A DNA stretch of 20,789 bases from UBA11996 sp964394975. Lineage in GTDB: Bacteria > Chloroflexota > Dehalococcoidia > Lucifugimonadales > UBA826. Position numbers and translations under genes: made by a program. The DNA lies in NCBI GenBank assembly GCA_964394975.1, contig CAYMZR010000030.1:1-20789 (forward strand), written 5' to 3'. Numbering within the stretch: position 1 is the first letter of the stretch; the number at the start of each line of letters is the position of its first letter. The notes beneath the pieces were generated by a model. The model searched no databases. It worked only from the letters and a program-made list of their open reading frames with translations, and was not told the origin of the DNA. This document shows, one piece after another, positions 8,094 through 15,649 of this stretch.

Positions 8094-9596
8094 TTATTTG
8101 AAATCATCAATCCAGGATACATTGGCTTCTAATAGGTCCTCGTCTAGACAAGAATCTAAATCCTTGTCTATCAAAAGAAGGTTTTTATCTGTCCAATCTC
8201 TGACCTTGTTTAATCCCGAAATCGTAACACTATTGGTGGTCAACATCTTCAATGCCTCAGAAACTGTTACTATTTCTCCAATGTTTACGATTGCACCGGC
8301 ACTAGTTCGGCGGGCCACAGACGAATATATGGTTTTGATTGGGTCTGGGTCCACTACAGGACAGTCTGAAGATGCTCCTACAATAATACCTGCGGATAAC
8401 AGACTTTTGAATCTGTAAAGTTTATCAATTCTTGATGCCGTATCAGAATTTAAATAACCATCACCCCTCTCGTAGATAAAAGACGGTTGGGTAGAAACAT
8501 TTAAGGAAATTTCAGACATCTTGTGAATTTGATCATCCCTCAATTCTGATGCATGCTCTATTCGATCTCCAGCAAAAGAATCATGAGATAAAACATCGAT
8601 TACAATATCCGTGGAATCCATATCTACTGAATGAATAGCGACGGGAAATCCAAAACTATGACACTCGCTAACAATTTCTTTAAGGGTACTATTATCCGGA
8701 TAGGTTGACCCAGAGGACCCCGTAAGCATTATCTTAACTGGACCGATAGAGATACCATTTTGCTGAGATTTATACGTCATACCTAGATCCACAAAATCTC
8801 TTAGTGAGTGAAACCCTGGCATAAATAAAAGTTCCATGTCGGGAGCATATTCCTTAAGACACTCACCCAATAATTCATATCTCGCAATATCATTGATATG
8901 AGTGGCGTCCGTTAAGTTATTTATTCCATTAGCATGAATCGCATCTAAGGCTCTCGCTACCCCTTTTTTAAGTTCACATCTGGCAATTACTGGGAGTCTG
9001 CTATCTAGGTAGTCACCTGCCTCCAGGAAAATCCCGTTTAATCTGCCGTCGGACAATCTTCGCTTAAACGTCACTCCCTCGGGTTCATCAGTGGATTCGA
9101 TAATGCCGGCCAAATGCATCGCTGCGGAATTTAACCCGTGAGCGTGACCGGATCGTGTTTGGATTCTAAGTGGTCGGTCTGGTAGAGCTTCATCCATAAG
9201 AGCATTGTCGATCTGCAAGTTTCCATCCATGTCTGCAAAATTATGGTCCATTCCACTCACACGTACCACATTAGAGTTTCGTTGCTCGCTAGCCGCCTTC
9301 CTCACTAAGCTAATAAAAACTTCTCGTGAAAAGTTTTCCAATCCTATGTCGTATGCTAGGAGATTCGCTGCATAACTCAAAAGATGCGCATGGGTATCAT
9401 GAAATGATGGGGTTACGGTCAATCCGCTAGCATCTATTTTTTGCAGCGTCGCGAGCCTGGATGTTTCGGCATCCGATGTGCTTCTATAAGAAGCTTTGCC
9501 GTTGCAGTCGATTAGAAGCGACTGCTCACGCTCGAACGCTGACCCGTTAAATATTGTAATATTTGAAAATATCCGCCCTTTAATAGTCCCGCGCAT
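8094..9596 (-). CDS. YtcJ-like amidohydrolase (amidohydrolase 3 family)
   Basis: A 500-residue amidohydrolase-superfamily protein of the YtcJ/NfdA kind, which cleaves N-acyl or formamide-type bonds. A beta-sandwich N terminus (about 1-62) leads into the barrel with His69 and His71 (DTHAH). Lys288 (GPVKIMLTGS) is the probable bridging lysine, followed by His322 (AIHSVD), His348 (RIEHAS) and Asp411 (SSDCPV). The C-terminal part returns to the sandwich. No signal peptide is seen. There is no good SD at the ATG, which lies 18 bases after the NIPSNAP stop, so translation is probably coupled to the gene before it. Length is slightly below the usual 530-570. The exact substrate cannot be read from the sequence. 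Confidence 0.87.
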   Translation of the reverse strand: MRGTIKGRIFSNITIFNGSAFEREQSLLIDCNGKASYRSTSDAETSRLATLQKIDASGLTVTPSFHDTHAHLLSYAANLLAYDIGLENFSREVFISLVRKAASEQRNSNVVRVSGMDHNFADMDGNLQIDNALMDEALPDRPLRIQTRSGHAHGLNSAAMHLAGIIESTDEPEGVTFKRRLSDGRLNGIFLEAGDYLDSRLPVIARCELKKGVARALDAIHANGINNLTDATHINDIARYELLGECLKEYAPDMELLFMPGFHSLRDFVDLGMTYKSQQNGISIGPVKIMLTGSSGSTYPDNSTLKEIVSECHSFGFPVAIHSVDMDSTDIVIDVLSHDSFAGDRIEHASELRDDQIHKMSEISLNVSTQPSFIYERGDGYLNSDTASRIDKLYRFKSLLSAGIIVGASSDCPVVDPDPIKTIYSSVARRTSAGAIVNIGEIVTVSEALKMLTTNSVTISGLNKVRDWTDKNLLLIDKDLDSCLDEDLLEANVSWIDDFK

Positions 9597-9614
9597 GAAA
9601 TGAGATAACTAGAG

Positions 9615-9935
9615 CTATTGTATGACCGATCTGGAGGAAGCTTCGATTCTCCGAACCACTATTTTAGATCGATCCATCATAGCTGGGATCTTGGGTCCAA
9701 TTTCATTTTTCCAAGTATCACTTTCGTAGACGGCTTCGTACAGCTTTTCTCTTTCTTCCTCACTTTCAAAGCGACGTAGCCAAATATATAGGTCGTCCTC
9801 TTCCTGCCCAGTGAAACTGCCAAGAATAACCATTCCTTTCGATACCTGGAACGGGATGATTTCCTCTTCCATAAATTTAACCCAATTGTCTCTCTGGCCA
9901 TCAGGGCACCTGTATTCTCTAAGTTCAAAAAACAT
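9615..9935 (-). CDS. NIPSNAP family protein
   Basis: A 106-residue protein with the NIPSNAP pattern: it opens with the strand FFELREYRC, then an amphipathic helix ending around residue 29. A second strand (ILGSFTG), the strand DLYIWLRRFES and a helix with basic and acidic residues follow. This is a small ferredoxin-like alpha/beta-barrel fold that dimerises. The start is firm, with a perfect AGGAGG four bases before the ATG. Bacterial NIPSNAP proteins often lie inside catabolic operons, but their biochemical role is not established. Here it is the first gene before three amidohydrolase-superfamily genes, with a possible promoter just upstream (9953-9981). An alternative frame covering the same bases is a shadow. 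Confidence 0.88.
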   Translation of the reverse strand: MFFELREYRCPDGQRDNWVKFMEEEIIPFQVSKGMVILGSFTGQEEDDLYIWLRRFESEEEREKLYEAVYESDTWKNEIGPKIPAMMDRSKIVVRRIEASSRSVIQ

Positions 9936-9952
9936 CTTTCCTCCTATTTTTT

Positions 9953-9981
9953 ATATAATCTCGCAGCTGCATTTTCCTCAA
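9953..9981 (-). promoter_or_regulatory. Possible sigma-70 promoter before the NIPSNAP-amidohydrolase operon
   Basis: On the minus strand TTGAGG (9976-9981) is followed after 17 bases by TTATAT (9953-9958), with a further TATA stretch overlapping. Transcription would begin about 12 bases before the AGGAGG site of the NIPSNAP gene. The -35 box overlaps the stop of the cation antiporter gene. This would separate the catabolic genes from the housekeeping genes upstream. Boxes are imperfect. Confidence 0.35.
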
Positions 9982-11012
9982 TGCCCAGAACTGCCAATCG
10001 AAAACACTAAGATACTAGATACTACGTACAAGGCCAATAGGACAACACATTCCAATGTGACTATTCGGCCTATCGAAACCCTGGCCTTACTGATCACCGG
10101 TACCAACACTGCAGTGGTCATCAAAATTGCAATGATTGCAGTCACCGAGTGTACGGGAGATGCTACACTCCAAAGTGGCCCGTCTGTGTATGCCACATCA
10201 TCTAGAAACAAAACAAAGCCCATATTGAACAAATTACTTCCTAATAAATTAGTTATTGCCAATTCAGGAGCCATTATTCTGATCGCTGCAATTGAGGCTG
10301 CCAATTCCGGCAGCGATGTACTTAGAGCTAAAAATTGAGTACCCATGAAGCTTTTTTCCCAACCCATTTTATCGGCGAGACTATCTCCTGTATGGGCCAA
10401 AAAGTATGCGGCTATCACTACGATCAATGCCGATGTGCCGTAAACTAAGCTTGCTCTTCCCAAACTAGCTGAGGCATAAATATTCTGTTCTTCATAAGAG
10501 CCTGTTCCCTGTTCCTCTTTAAAAATTGCGAACAAAGCAGCTAAGAAAACCACTATTAGAACTAAGGACACGGGGCTGATAGGCCAACTCTCGGCCAAAC
10601 TCAAATTATCATGGATTAGTATGCCCATACCGCCCAGAGCGATAACTACTACTGACAATACACCCACAAGAGCTGGGGCGCTACCTAGCGAACTAAGAAC
10701 TGGTCCTCTTCGCCACATAAGATCAAGTAGACCAATGATTAAGAGGTTAAAAAGGTTACTTCCAAAGGCATCCCCAGCAGCCAGGTCTGCCCCTCCAGAC
10801 CCTCCTACTGACAACACTGAACTCACCCCGGTAGCCAACTCAGGAAGTGATGTAGCTGTCGCTAATAAAACAACCCCGACAAAAGACCTGCCTAAACCAG
10901 TCTTAAAAGCAATTATGTCGGCATTTTTAGTAAGTTGAGTGGCAGAAACAAGAATCGTGCCGGCCAGACCTGCTAAAACTACCCAAAGAATAGGTAATGA
11001 CAATGAATCCAA
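9978..11012 (-). CDS. Calcium/cation antiporter, CaCA family
   Basis: A 344-residue membrane protein with about ten hydrophobic segments and the two inverted alpha repeats of Na+/Ca2+ exchanger-type antiporters. Repeat 1 (about 42-93) has ATATSLPELA with Glu58 and GDAFGSNLFN. Repeat 2 (about 223-270) has ALSTSLPELA with Glu236 and NLLGSNLFN. A hydrophilic loop near 164-182 divides the halves. The first repeat carries Ala and Asp where Gly and Asn are common in YrbG-type proteins, so ion preference may differ. The best start is TTG 11010-11012, eight bases after GGAG; the nearby upstream ATG is out of frame. The family exchanges Ca2+ for Na+, K+ or H+ across the inner membrane. It lies 75 bases after the CysRS fusion gene and 42 before the NIPSNAP gene. 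Confidence 0.88.
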   Translation of the reverse strand: MDSLSLPILWVVLAGLAGTILVSATQLTKNADIIAFKTGLGRSFVGVVLLATATSLPELATGVSSVLSVGGSGGADLAAGDAFGSNLFNLLIIGLLDLMWRRGPVLSSLGSAPALVGVLSVVVIALGGMGILIHDNLSLAESWPISPVSLVLIVVFLAALFAIFKEEQGTGSYEEQNIYASASLGRASLVYGTSALIVVIAAYFLAHTGDSLADKMGWEKSFMGTQFLALSTSLPELAASIAAIRIMAPELAITNLLGSNLFNMGFVLFLDDVAYTDGPLWSVASPVHSVTAIIAILMTTAVLVPVISKARVSIGRIVTLECVVLLALYVVSSILVFSIGSSGH

Positions 11013-11056
11013 AATAAATCTCCATCTAATATTATGTGCATAACTTAAACAAGAGC

Positions 11057-11082
11057 ATATAAGAGTTAAGAGATTCTTATAT
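11057..11082. repeat. A/T-rich inverted repeat between cysS fusion and antiporter
   Basis: ATATAAGA (11057-11064) pairs perfectly with TCTTATAT (11075-11082) across a ten-base loop. It is 6 bases beyond the CysRS-glycosyltransferase stop on the minus strand, so it could stabilise or weakly terminate that message, though there is no T-run. An operator for the antiporter gene is the alternative. Confidence 0.45.
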
Positions 11083-11087
11083 TCAAA

Positions 11088-13265
11088 CTAGATAGTAGAA
11101 ACCAAAAGATCAGTTCTATTTCTCCATTTTTTTAAGAATCTACCGTAATTTTTCTTACTTAATTCGTCTCGCTCTCCTTCCGACAAAGCAGTCCATCCTC
11201 TATGCTCGTGTAATTCCATGGGTAAGGTATGGTCAGCTATTATCGAAAATCCTTTTTCTTTGAATTGGAAACTGAAATCCAAATCAAGATTTCTATAGTA
11301 CCTAAACGATTCCCTCATCAGCCCAACTTTTTCTACATCTCTGCGCCTGAGCGCAAAGCAATATCCTTGCATCGCGTCCATGTCCCCGGACTCACCTTCA
11401 CCATCATGAAAATGCAACAAATCTTTTGTACGAAGTCCAGCTAGACCGGCTATTCCTACTTCGGGAGAATCGAGAAGTTCTTTTATTCGTTCGACAAAAT
11501 TTCCCTTTATCTCAACACTGGGGTCTAAGAGTATAAAAATTTCACCACTAGCTACCTTAAGCAGAACATTTTTGGCAGCACCATCCCCTATTGTGTGATC
11601 TGAGTGTATAACTTTGATGTTCTTATGCTCCATAGACATTTCTTCTAGCAATTCTCCAGTAGAATCTGAGGATCCATTGTCTACAACAAGTATTTCGGTA
11701 TCTTCTGGATCAGTCCATTTGATGACGCTGGATACACAGCGTTTTGTATCTTCCGGATAACCAGCTACCACCACACCAACTGTTATCGGTATAAGAGATC
11801 TTTGCGGGATACCCGACGATACCTCAGCAGATGAGGATATTGTTTTCCATTTTTCTTTTCTGATCTCCGAAGCATCTTTAATTCTGACAACAGAATCTTT
11901 TTTGGAATCTTCAACAAGATAGCCGTGAGCTTCAATCTCATTTCTTATTCGATCAGATGCCTCATAGTCCGAAGAGGCTCTCAATAAAGTTCTTTCCGAG
12001 GATTTACTGAGAATGGCCTCCGGTAGATCGTACATATCTGGGGTCTGTGCCAAACCCAATCCCATTAATTCGTCCATTCTTCGGATAACCTCTGCTTTTC
12101 CAGAGTTTGTGATATCAGAAGACTCAATTAATCTCCATACACCATCCAGCAACCCAGGCATATCTAGGTCTTCACATACTTTATCAAGAAGTCTTCTGTT
12201 CCATTCGGCTATTTTTTCATTATCCTGATCAGAAGGAGTTCCGTTATTGAAGGTAACATAATGTCTTCTTAATTTATTAAGAGCAGTTTCGGATGCTTTG
12301 AGGGAGGTAAAAGTAAAATTTATTCTGGTTCTATATCTCGCCGTCATACAAAGGTAGCGAAATGCTAAGGGATCAATTCCCCTATCGATGAGATCAGAAA
12401 TTATGAATGCGTTACCGGCAGATTTTGCCATTTTGACCCCATCAGCGAGAAGATGCTGTCCATGTACCCAATGAGAAACAACCGGTCTTCCTGTGTATCC
12501 TTCACTTTGAGCAATTTCTCCCTCATGGTGGGGGAAAATATTATCCACTCCACCTGTATGAAGATCAATACGGCTACCAAGGTATTTTATCGACATAGCC
12601 GAGCATTCGATATGCCATCCTGGAAATCCATCTCCCCATGGACTTGGCCATTTCAAAGAGCGGCCGGCCTCTGCTTTCTTCCATAAAGTGAAATCTCTGG
12701 GATCTTTCTTCAAAGGGTCTGCTTCTACCCTCACCGCCTCCTGCAACTGGGATTCATGAATATTCCCTGATAAATTTCCATACGTCGGAAACGCGTTAAC
12801 GTCAAAGTAGATATTCCCGTTAACCTCGTATGCAAGTGAGGTGCCTAAAAGAGATTCAATTATGTCGACCATCTCTTCGACATGCTCAGTGGCTTTGGGA
12901 AATTCATTAGCAGGCAGTATGTTTATAGCCGCTTCGTCGTCCAGAAAACGCCTTGTATAAAATTCGGCTATTTGAGCTGGAGTTTTTCCTTCAGCAATAG
13001 CGGCAGCTATCACCTTGTCTTCTCCTTGTTCGAGGACTTCCTGACGCATATGACCCACGTCAGTAATATTTTTTATGTGAGTAACCTCATTACCTAAAAT
13101 TTGAAGCGTACGTTTGATCCAATCGGCCATCAGGTATGAGCGCAAATTACCGATATGCGCATCCCGGTATACCGTTGGCCCACAGGTATAAATGCTGAAG
13201 TGGCCTTTTACGTTTGAGACTAAGGCAGATTTTTCTCTTGTGAGAGTGTTATAGAGTTCTAACAC
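11088..13265 (-). CDS. cysS: Cysteinyl-tRNA synthetase fused to a family 2 glycosyltransferase
   Basis: A single frame encodes about 725 residues; bacterial CysRS is usually about 460. Residues 1 to about 475 form a complete class I CysRS: zinc ligands Cys28 (YTCGPTVY), Cys221 (HIECSAM), His246 and Glu250 (FPHHEGEIAQSE), the HIGH-type motif HIGN (37-40), the KMSKS-type motif KMAKS (278-282), and the anticodon-binding end near 448-463. After a linker (about 476-490) a GT-A domain fills residues 492-725, with VDNGSSDSTG at 528-537, LLDPSVE in place of the acidic metal motif (579-585), and a C-terminal YGRFLKKWR as in rhamnosyl- and O-antigen-type transferases. The start is set by GGGAGG, which places initiation at GTG 13263-13265; the earlier in-frame GTG overlaps that site. 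It lies downstream of pyruvate kinase. The synthetase role is secure; the glycosyltransferase donor and acceptor are unknown. Confidence 0.93.
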   Translation of the reverse strand: MLELYNTLTREKSALVSNVKGHFSIYTCGPTVYRDAHIGNLRSYLMADWIKRTLQILGNEVTHIKNITDVGHMRQEVLEQGEDKVIAAAIAEGKTPAQIAEFYTRRFLDDEAAINILPANEFPKATEHVEEMVDIIESLLGTSLAYEVNGNIYFDVNAFPTYGNLSGNIHESQLQEAVRVEADPLKKDPRDFTLWKKAEAGRSLKWPSPWGDGFPGWHIECSAMSIKYLGSRIDLHTGGVDNIFPHHEGEIAQSEGYTGRPVVSHWVHGQHLLADGVKMAKSAGNAFIISDLIDRGIDPLAFRYLCMTARYRTRINFTFTSLKASETALNKLRRHYVTFNNGTPSDQDNEKIAEWNRRLLDKVCEDLDMPGLLDGVWRLIESSDITNSGKAEVIRRMDELMGLGLAQTPDMYDLPEAILSKSSERTLLRASSDYEASDRIRNEIEAHGYLVEDSKKDSVVRIKDASEIRKEKWKTISSSAEVSSGIPQRSLIPITVGVVVAGYPEDTKRCVSSVIKWTDPEDTEILVVDNGSSDSTGELLEEMSMEHKNIKVIHSDHTIGDGAAKNVLLKVASGEIFILLDPSVEIKGNFVERIKELLDSPEVGIAGLAGLRTKDLLHFHDGEGESGDMDAMQGYCFALRRRDVEKVGLMRESFRYYRNLDLDFSFQFKEKGFSIIADHTLPMELHEHRGWTALSEGERDELSKKNYGRFLKKWRNRTDLLVSTI

Positions 13266-13276
13266 CCGCACCTCCC
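13266..13276 (-). promoter_or_regulatory. Ribosome binding site that decides the cysS start
   Basis: GGGAGG (13271-13276) followed by the five-base spacer TGCGG leads to GTG 13263-13265. The resulting N terminus, MLELYNTLTREK, matches the usual CysRS beginning. A GTG at 13269-13271 is in frame but overlaps the site itself. Confidence 0.75.
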
Positions 13277-13298
13277 TCTATATCTAATAGGCTTATTT

Positions 13299-14816
13299 TT
13301 ATTCTAATTGTAGTACTCTGAGCATGTTAGTTGAACCGGGCACTCCTATTGGTGTCCCGGCTACTAATACAACGGTCCCTTTCTTGTCTTTCATCAAAAA
13401 TTTTTTTGCCTCTTTTTCTCCTACGGTGAAAAATTCTTCTACGTCCGTAGGTGTGTCCACCAAAACTGGGTAGACACCCCATCTAAGGGTAAGGACCCTG
13501 CAAACTTCTTCCCACGGGGTGAGGGCCAATATTCTAGACTCAGGCCTGTATCTTGAAACCCTACCAGCAGAATTCCCAGACTCTGTAAAAGCGACGATGA
13601 ATTTTGAGTTCAATAGGCTAGAGGTCTGGCATGCTGCATAGCTTATGGCATCATCAGTTTTAGACTCCAACTGAAGAAATCTTTCTTCCATCATTTTACC
13701 GTAAGGTAGAGCCGATTCAGCTTCCTTTGAGGTGTTTACCATCACTTTCACCGCTTCTATGGGAAATTTACCTATAGAAGTTTCCCCCGAAAGCATAATA
13801 GCGTCAGAACCATCAAATACAGCATTTGCGACATCTGTTACCTCTGCCCTAGTTGGTGAGGAAGAATGGATCATAGATTCCAGCATCTGTGTTGCAGTGA
13901 TAACAGGTTTGCCAGCAGAGTTACTTTTGCGAATCAATTCCTTTTGAACTACTGGCACTCTGTGCAATGGAATTTCAACCCCCATGTCGCCCCTTGCAAC
14001 CATTAGCGCATCACTCGCTTCTACCACCTCGTCAAGGTTATCTATGGCCTCCGCCCTTTCAACTTTGGAAATTATTAACGGCTTCGTCATACCGTTCTCC
14101 CTAAGTATCGATCGTGCAGTCCATATATCTTCTCGTCTCGTGACCGTCGATAAAGCCACAAAATCAGCTCCAAATTTCGCTGCAAATTTAAGGCATTCTA
14201 CCGCTTTATCATCCGGAAATTTCTGTGAAGGTGCTCGTCCAGGCGTCACAACACCCCGCCGTTCAGTCAATCTTCCTCCCCTAACGACCTGGCATGTCAC
14301 ATTATCTCCTGAAACAGCTTTTACCAAGAGTTCAATATTCCCATCATCAACCAGAATTGTTCCTCCAGACTCAGCATCTCTATGTATGCCTGGCGGTGCA
14401 ACACTTACCAAACCTTGTTCGCCAATAACATCTTTACTAGTTAGCGTGATTTGATCTCCTTCCTGAAGTTGTAAAACTCCAGGGTCAGTAGGACCGGTTC
14501 GATACTTTGCACCGGGTACATCCACCATTATTCCCACGGGAATACCTAAATCTTTTGATACCTTACGCACTCTGTTGAAAAGAGCCTCATGAGCAACTCT
14601 ATCACCATGAGACATATTGAGCCGTGCAACATTCATTCCTGTTTCAACCAGTTCTCTGAGAACTTCTTCACTGTCAGAGGATGGACCTAAGGTACAAACA
14701 ATTTTAGTTTTAGGTTTGTTTTGATAAAGATCAACAGGATTTGTATAGGGCATATCAACCTTTGCTAATTTATCTTCTACAATATTTTTGTGCGCCCAGT
14801 TTACATAACTATACAT
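13299..14816 (-). CDS. pyk: Pyruvate kinase
   Basis: A 505-residue pyruvate kinase, which turns phosphoenolpyruvate and ADP into pyruvate and ATP at the end of glycolysis. Recognisable are KTKIVCTLGPSS (36-47), MNVARLNMSHG with Arg65, Asn67 and Ser69, the catalytic SKVER with Lys251 and Glu253, ARGDMG with Asp277, and the 1,6-helix region ITATQMLESMI...PTRAEVTDVANAV. The B domain lies near 107-190. The monovalent-cation region reads DVPGAKYRTG (99-108) instead of the common D(T/L)KGPEIRTG, placing Lys104 where K+-dependent enzymes have Glu. About 30 residues precede the core. ATG 14814-14816 has GGAG five bases upstream; a GTG just before it is closer than normal to that site, and ATG 14751-14753 with AAAGG is an alternative. 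The cysS fusion gene follows after about 30 bases, so they probably form one transcript. Confidence 0.95.
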   Translation of the reverse strand: MYSYVNWAHKNIVEDKLAKVDMPYTNPVDLYQNKPKTKIVCTLGPSSDSEEVLRELVETGMNVARLNMSHGDRVAHEALFNRVRKVSKDLGIPVGIMVDVPGAKYRTGPTDPGVLQLQEGDQITLTSKDVIGEQGLVSVAPPGIHRDAESGGTILVDDGNIELLVKAVSGDNVTCQVVRGGRLTERRGVVTPGRAPSQKFPDDKAVECLKFAAKFGADFVALSTVTRREDIWTARSILRENGMTKPLIISKVERAEAIDNLDEVVEASDALMVARGDMGVEIPLHRVPVVQKELIRKSNSAGKPVITATQMLESMIHSSSPTRAEVTDVANAVFDGSDAIMLSGETSIGKFPIEAVKVMVNTSKEAESALPYGKMMEERFLQLESKTDDAISYAACQTSSLLNSKFIVAFTESGNSAGRVSRYRPESRILALTPWEEVCRVLTLRWGVYPVLVDTPTDVEEFFTVGEKEAKKFLMKDKKGTVVLVAGTPIGVPGSTNMLRVLQLE

Positions 14817-14938
14817 CACTGCTCCATAGCTTCGATTGTCAAAATCGCCTATTTCGCAAAAACCAATATCACAATTGAATCCATTTGCTTGAATTTGATT
14901 GTTGAATTACAGTTCTGATAAAGGATTAGTGGTGAAAT

Positions 14939-15649
14939 ATGTATGACGCACCCTTGCTCTTAAACCTACAGGCTTTAGACAGGTCTATTGCTGAATTGAA
15001 GGAAACTCTGTCTGCTACGGAGAGCTCTTTAAAGGATGATAGTCTTGTTGTCAAAGCAGCAAATATATTTCGGCAAATTTCTGCGGGGCATGAAAAAGTC
15101 GCTAAAGAGCAACGGGAAACTGAACGGGAAACTCAACGCCTTACCGATCGCAAAGACCTAATCGAATCAAGAATTTACGCTGGTAACATAACCAACCCAA
15201 AGGAACTGTCAGCCTTACAAGAAGAAGTCGGAAATTTGACTTCTTTAATTGATGTTCAAGAAGACATTTTACTTGTGCGAATGGAAGAAACTGAAAAATA
15301 TGCGGAAGGATTGGAAAAGGCTACTAGCCAATTGCAAGAGGCGAAAACCATCCATGAGCAAAAACTAATCGCACTTAAGGCCAAGCAAAAAGATTTAATC
15401 AAGCAACTGGAATCACAAGAACCAAGGCAGAAAACGGTAAGAGATAAATTTTCCCCAGACGTACTCCAGATATACGATCGCGTAAGTCAATCCAATAAAG
15501 GGATAGCTGTCGCCATCGTTGAAGGAGATAGATGTTCAGAGTGTAGGCTTTCAATACCTACGCAATTGCTTGATAACCTCAAAACAACAGACAAATTTGT
15601 ATATTGCAATTCGTGTAGACGAATACTTTTGAGAGGTAGTTTGAGATGA
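14939..15649 (+). CDS. C4-type zinc-ribbon coiled-coil protein (PF02591-like)
   Basis: A 236-residue protein. Residues 10-170 are a long charged coiled coil made of heptads. The segment YAGNITNPKELSALQEEV (80-97) is the conserved hairpin of this bacterial family. The C-terminal zinc ribbon has CSEC (199-202) and CNSC (223-226). The family is widespread, and its biochemical role remains poorly defined, with nucleic-acid or protein scaffolding as common guesses. The start ATG 14939 has only a weak GGTGA upstream. Its TGA stop overlaps the next ATG (ATGA at 15646-15649), so the recombinase-like protein is translationally coupled. From memory, relatives of this gene often neighbour ribonuclease HI and rnpB; here rnpB is nearby but the middle position is taken by the recombinase-like gene. 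Confidence 0.88.
   Translation: MYDAPLLLNLQALDRSIAELKETLSATESSLKDDSLVVKAANIFRQISAGHEKVAKEQRETERETQRLTDRKDLIESRIYAGNITNPKELSALQEEVGNLTSLIDVQEDILLVRMEETEKYAEGLEKATSQLQEAKTIHEQKLIALKAKQKDLIKQLESQEPRQKTVRDKFSPDVLQIYDRVSQSNKGIAVAIVEGDRCSECRLSIPTQLLDNLKTTDKFVYCNSCRRILLRGSLR

Noticed and set aside
9677..9928. 83-codon minus-strand frame inside the NIPSNAP gene
   Set aside because: It lies in a different frame of a well-recognised protein whose start has a perfect AGGAGG, and it has no start signal of its own.
13269..13271. GTG at 13269-13271 as the start of the CysRS fusion
   Set aside because: It overlaps the GGGAGG ribosome binding site. The GTG two codons later has proper spacing and gives the family-typical N terminus.
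14837..14842. TTGACA on the minus strand as a -35 box for pyruvate kinase
   Set aside because: The only -10-like sequence (TATAGT) is 23 bases downstream and lies inside the coding region, so the spacing is wrong.
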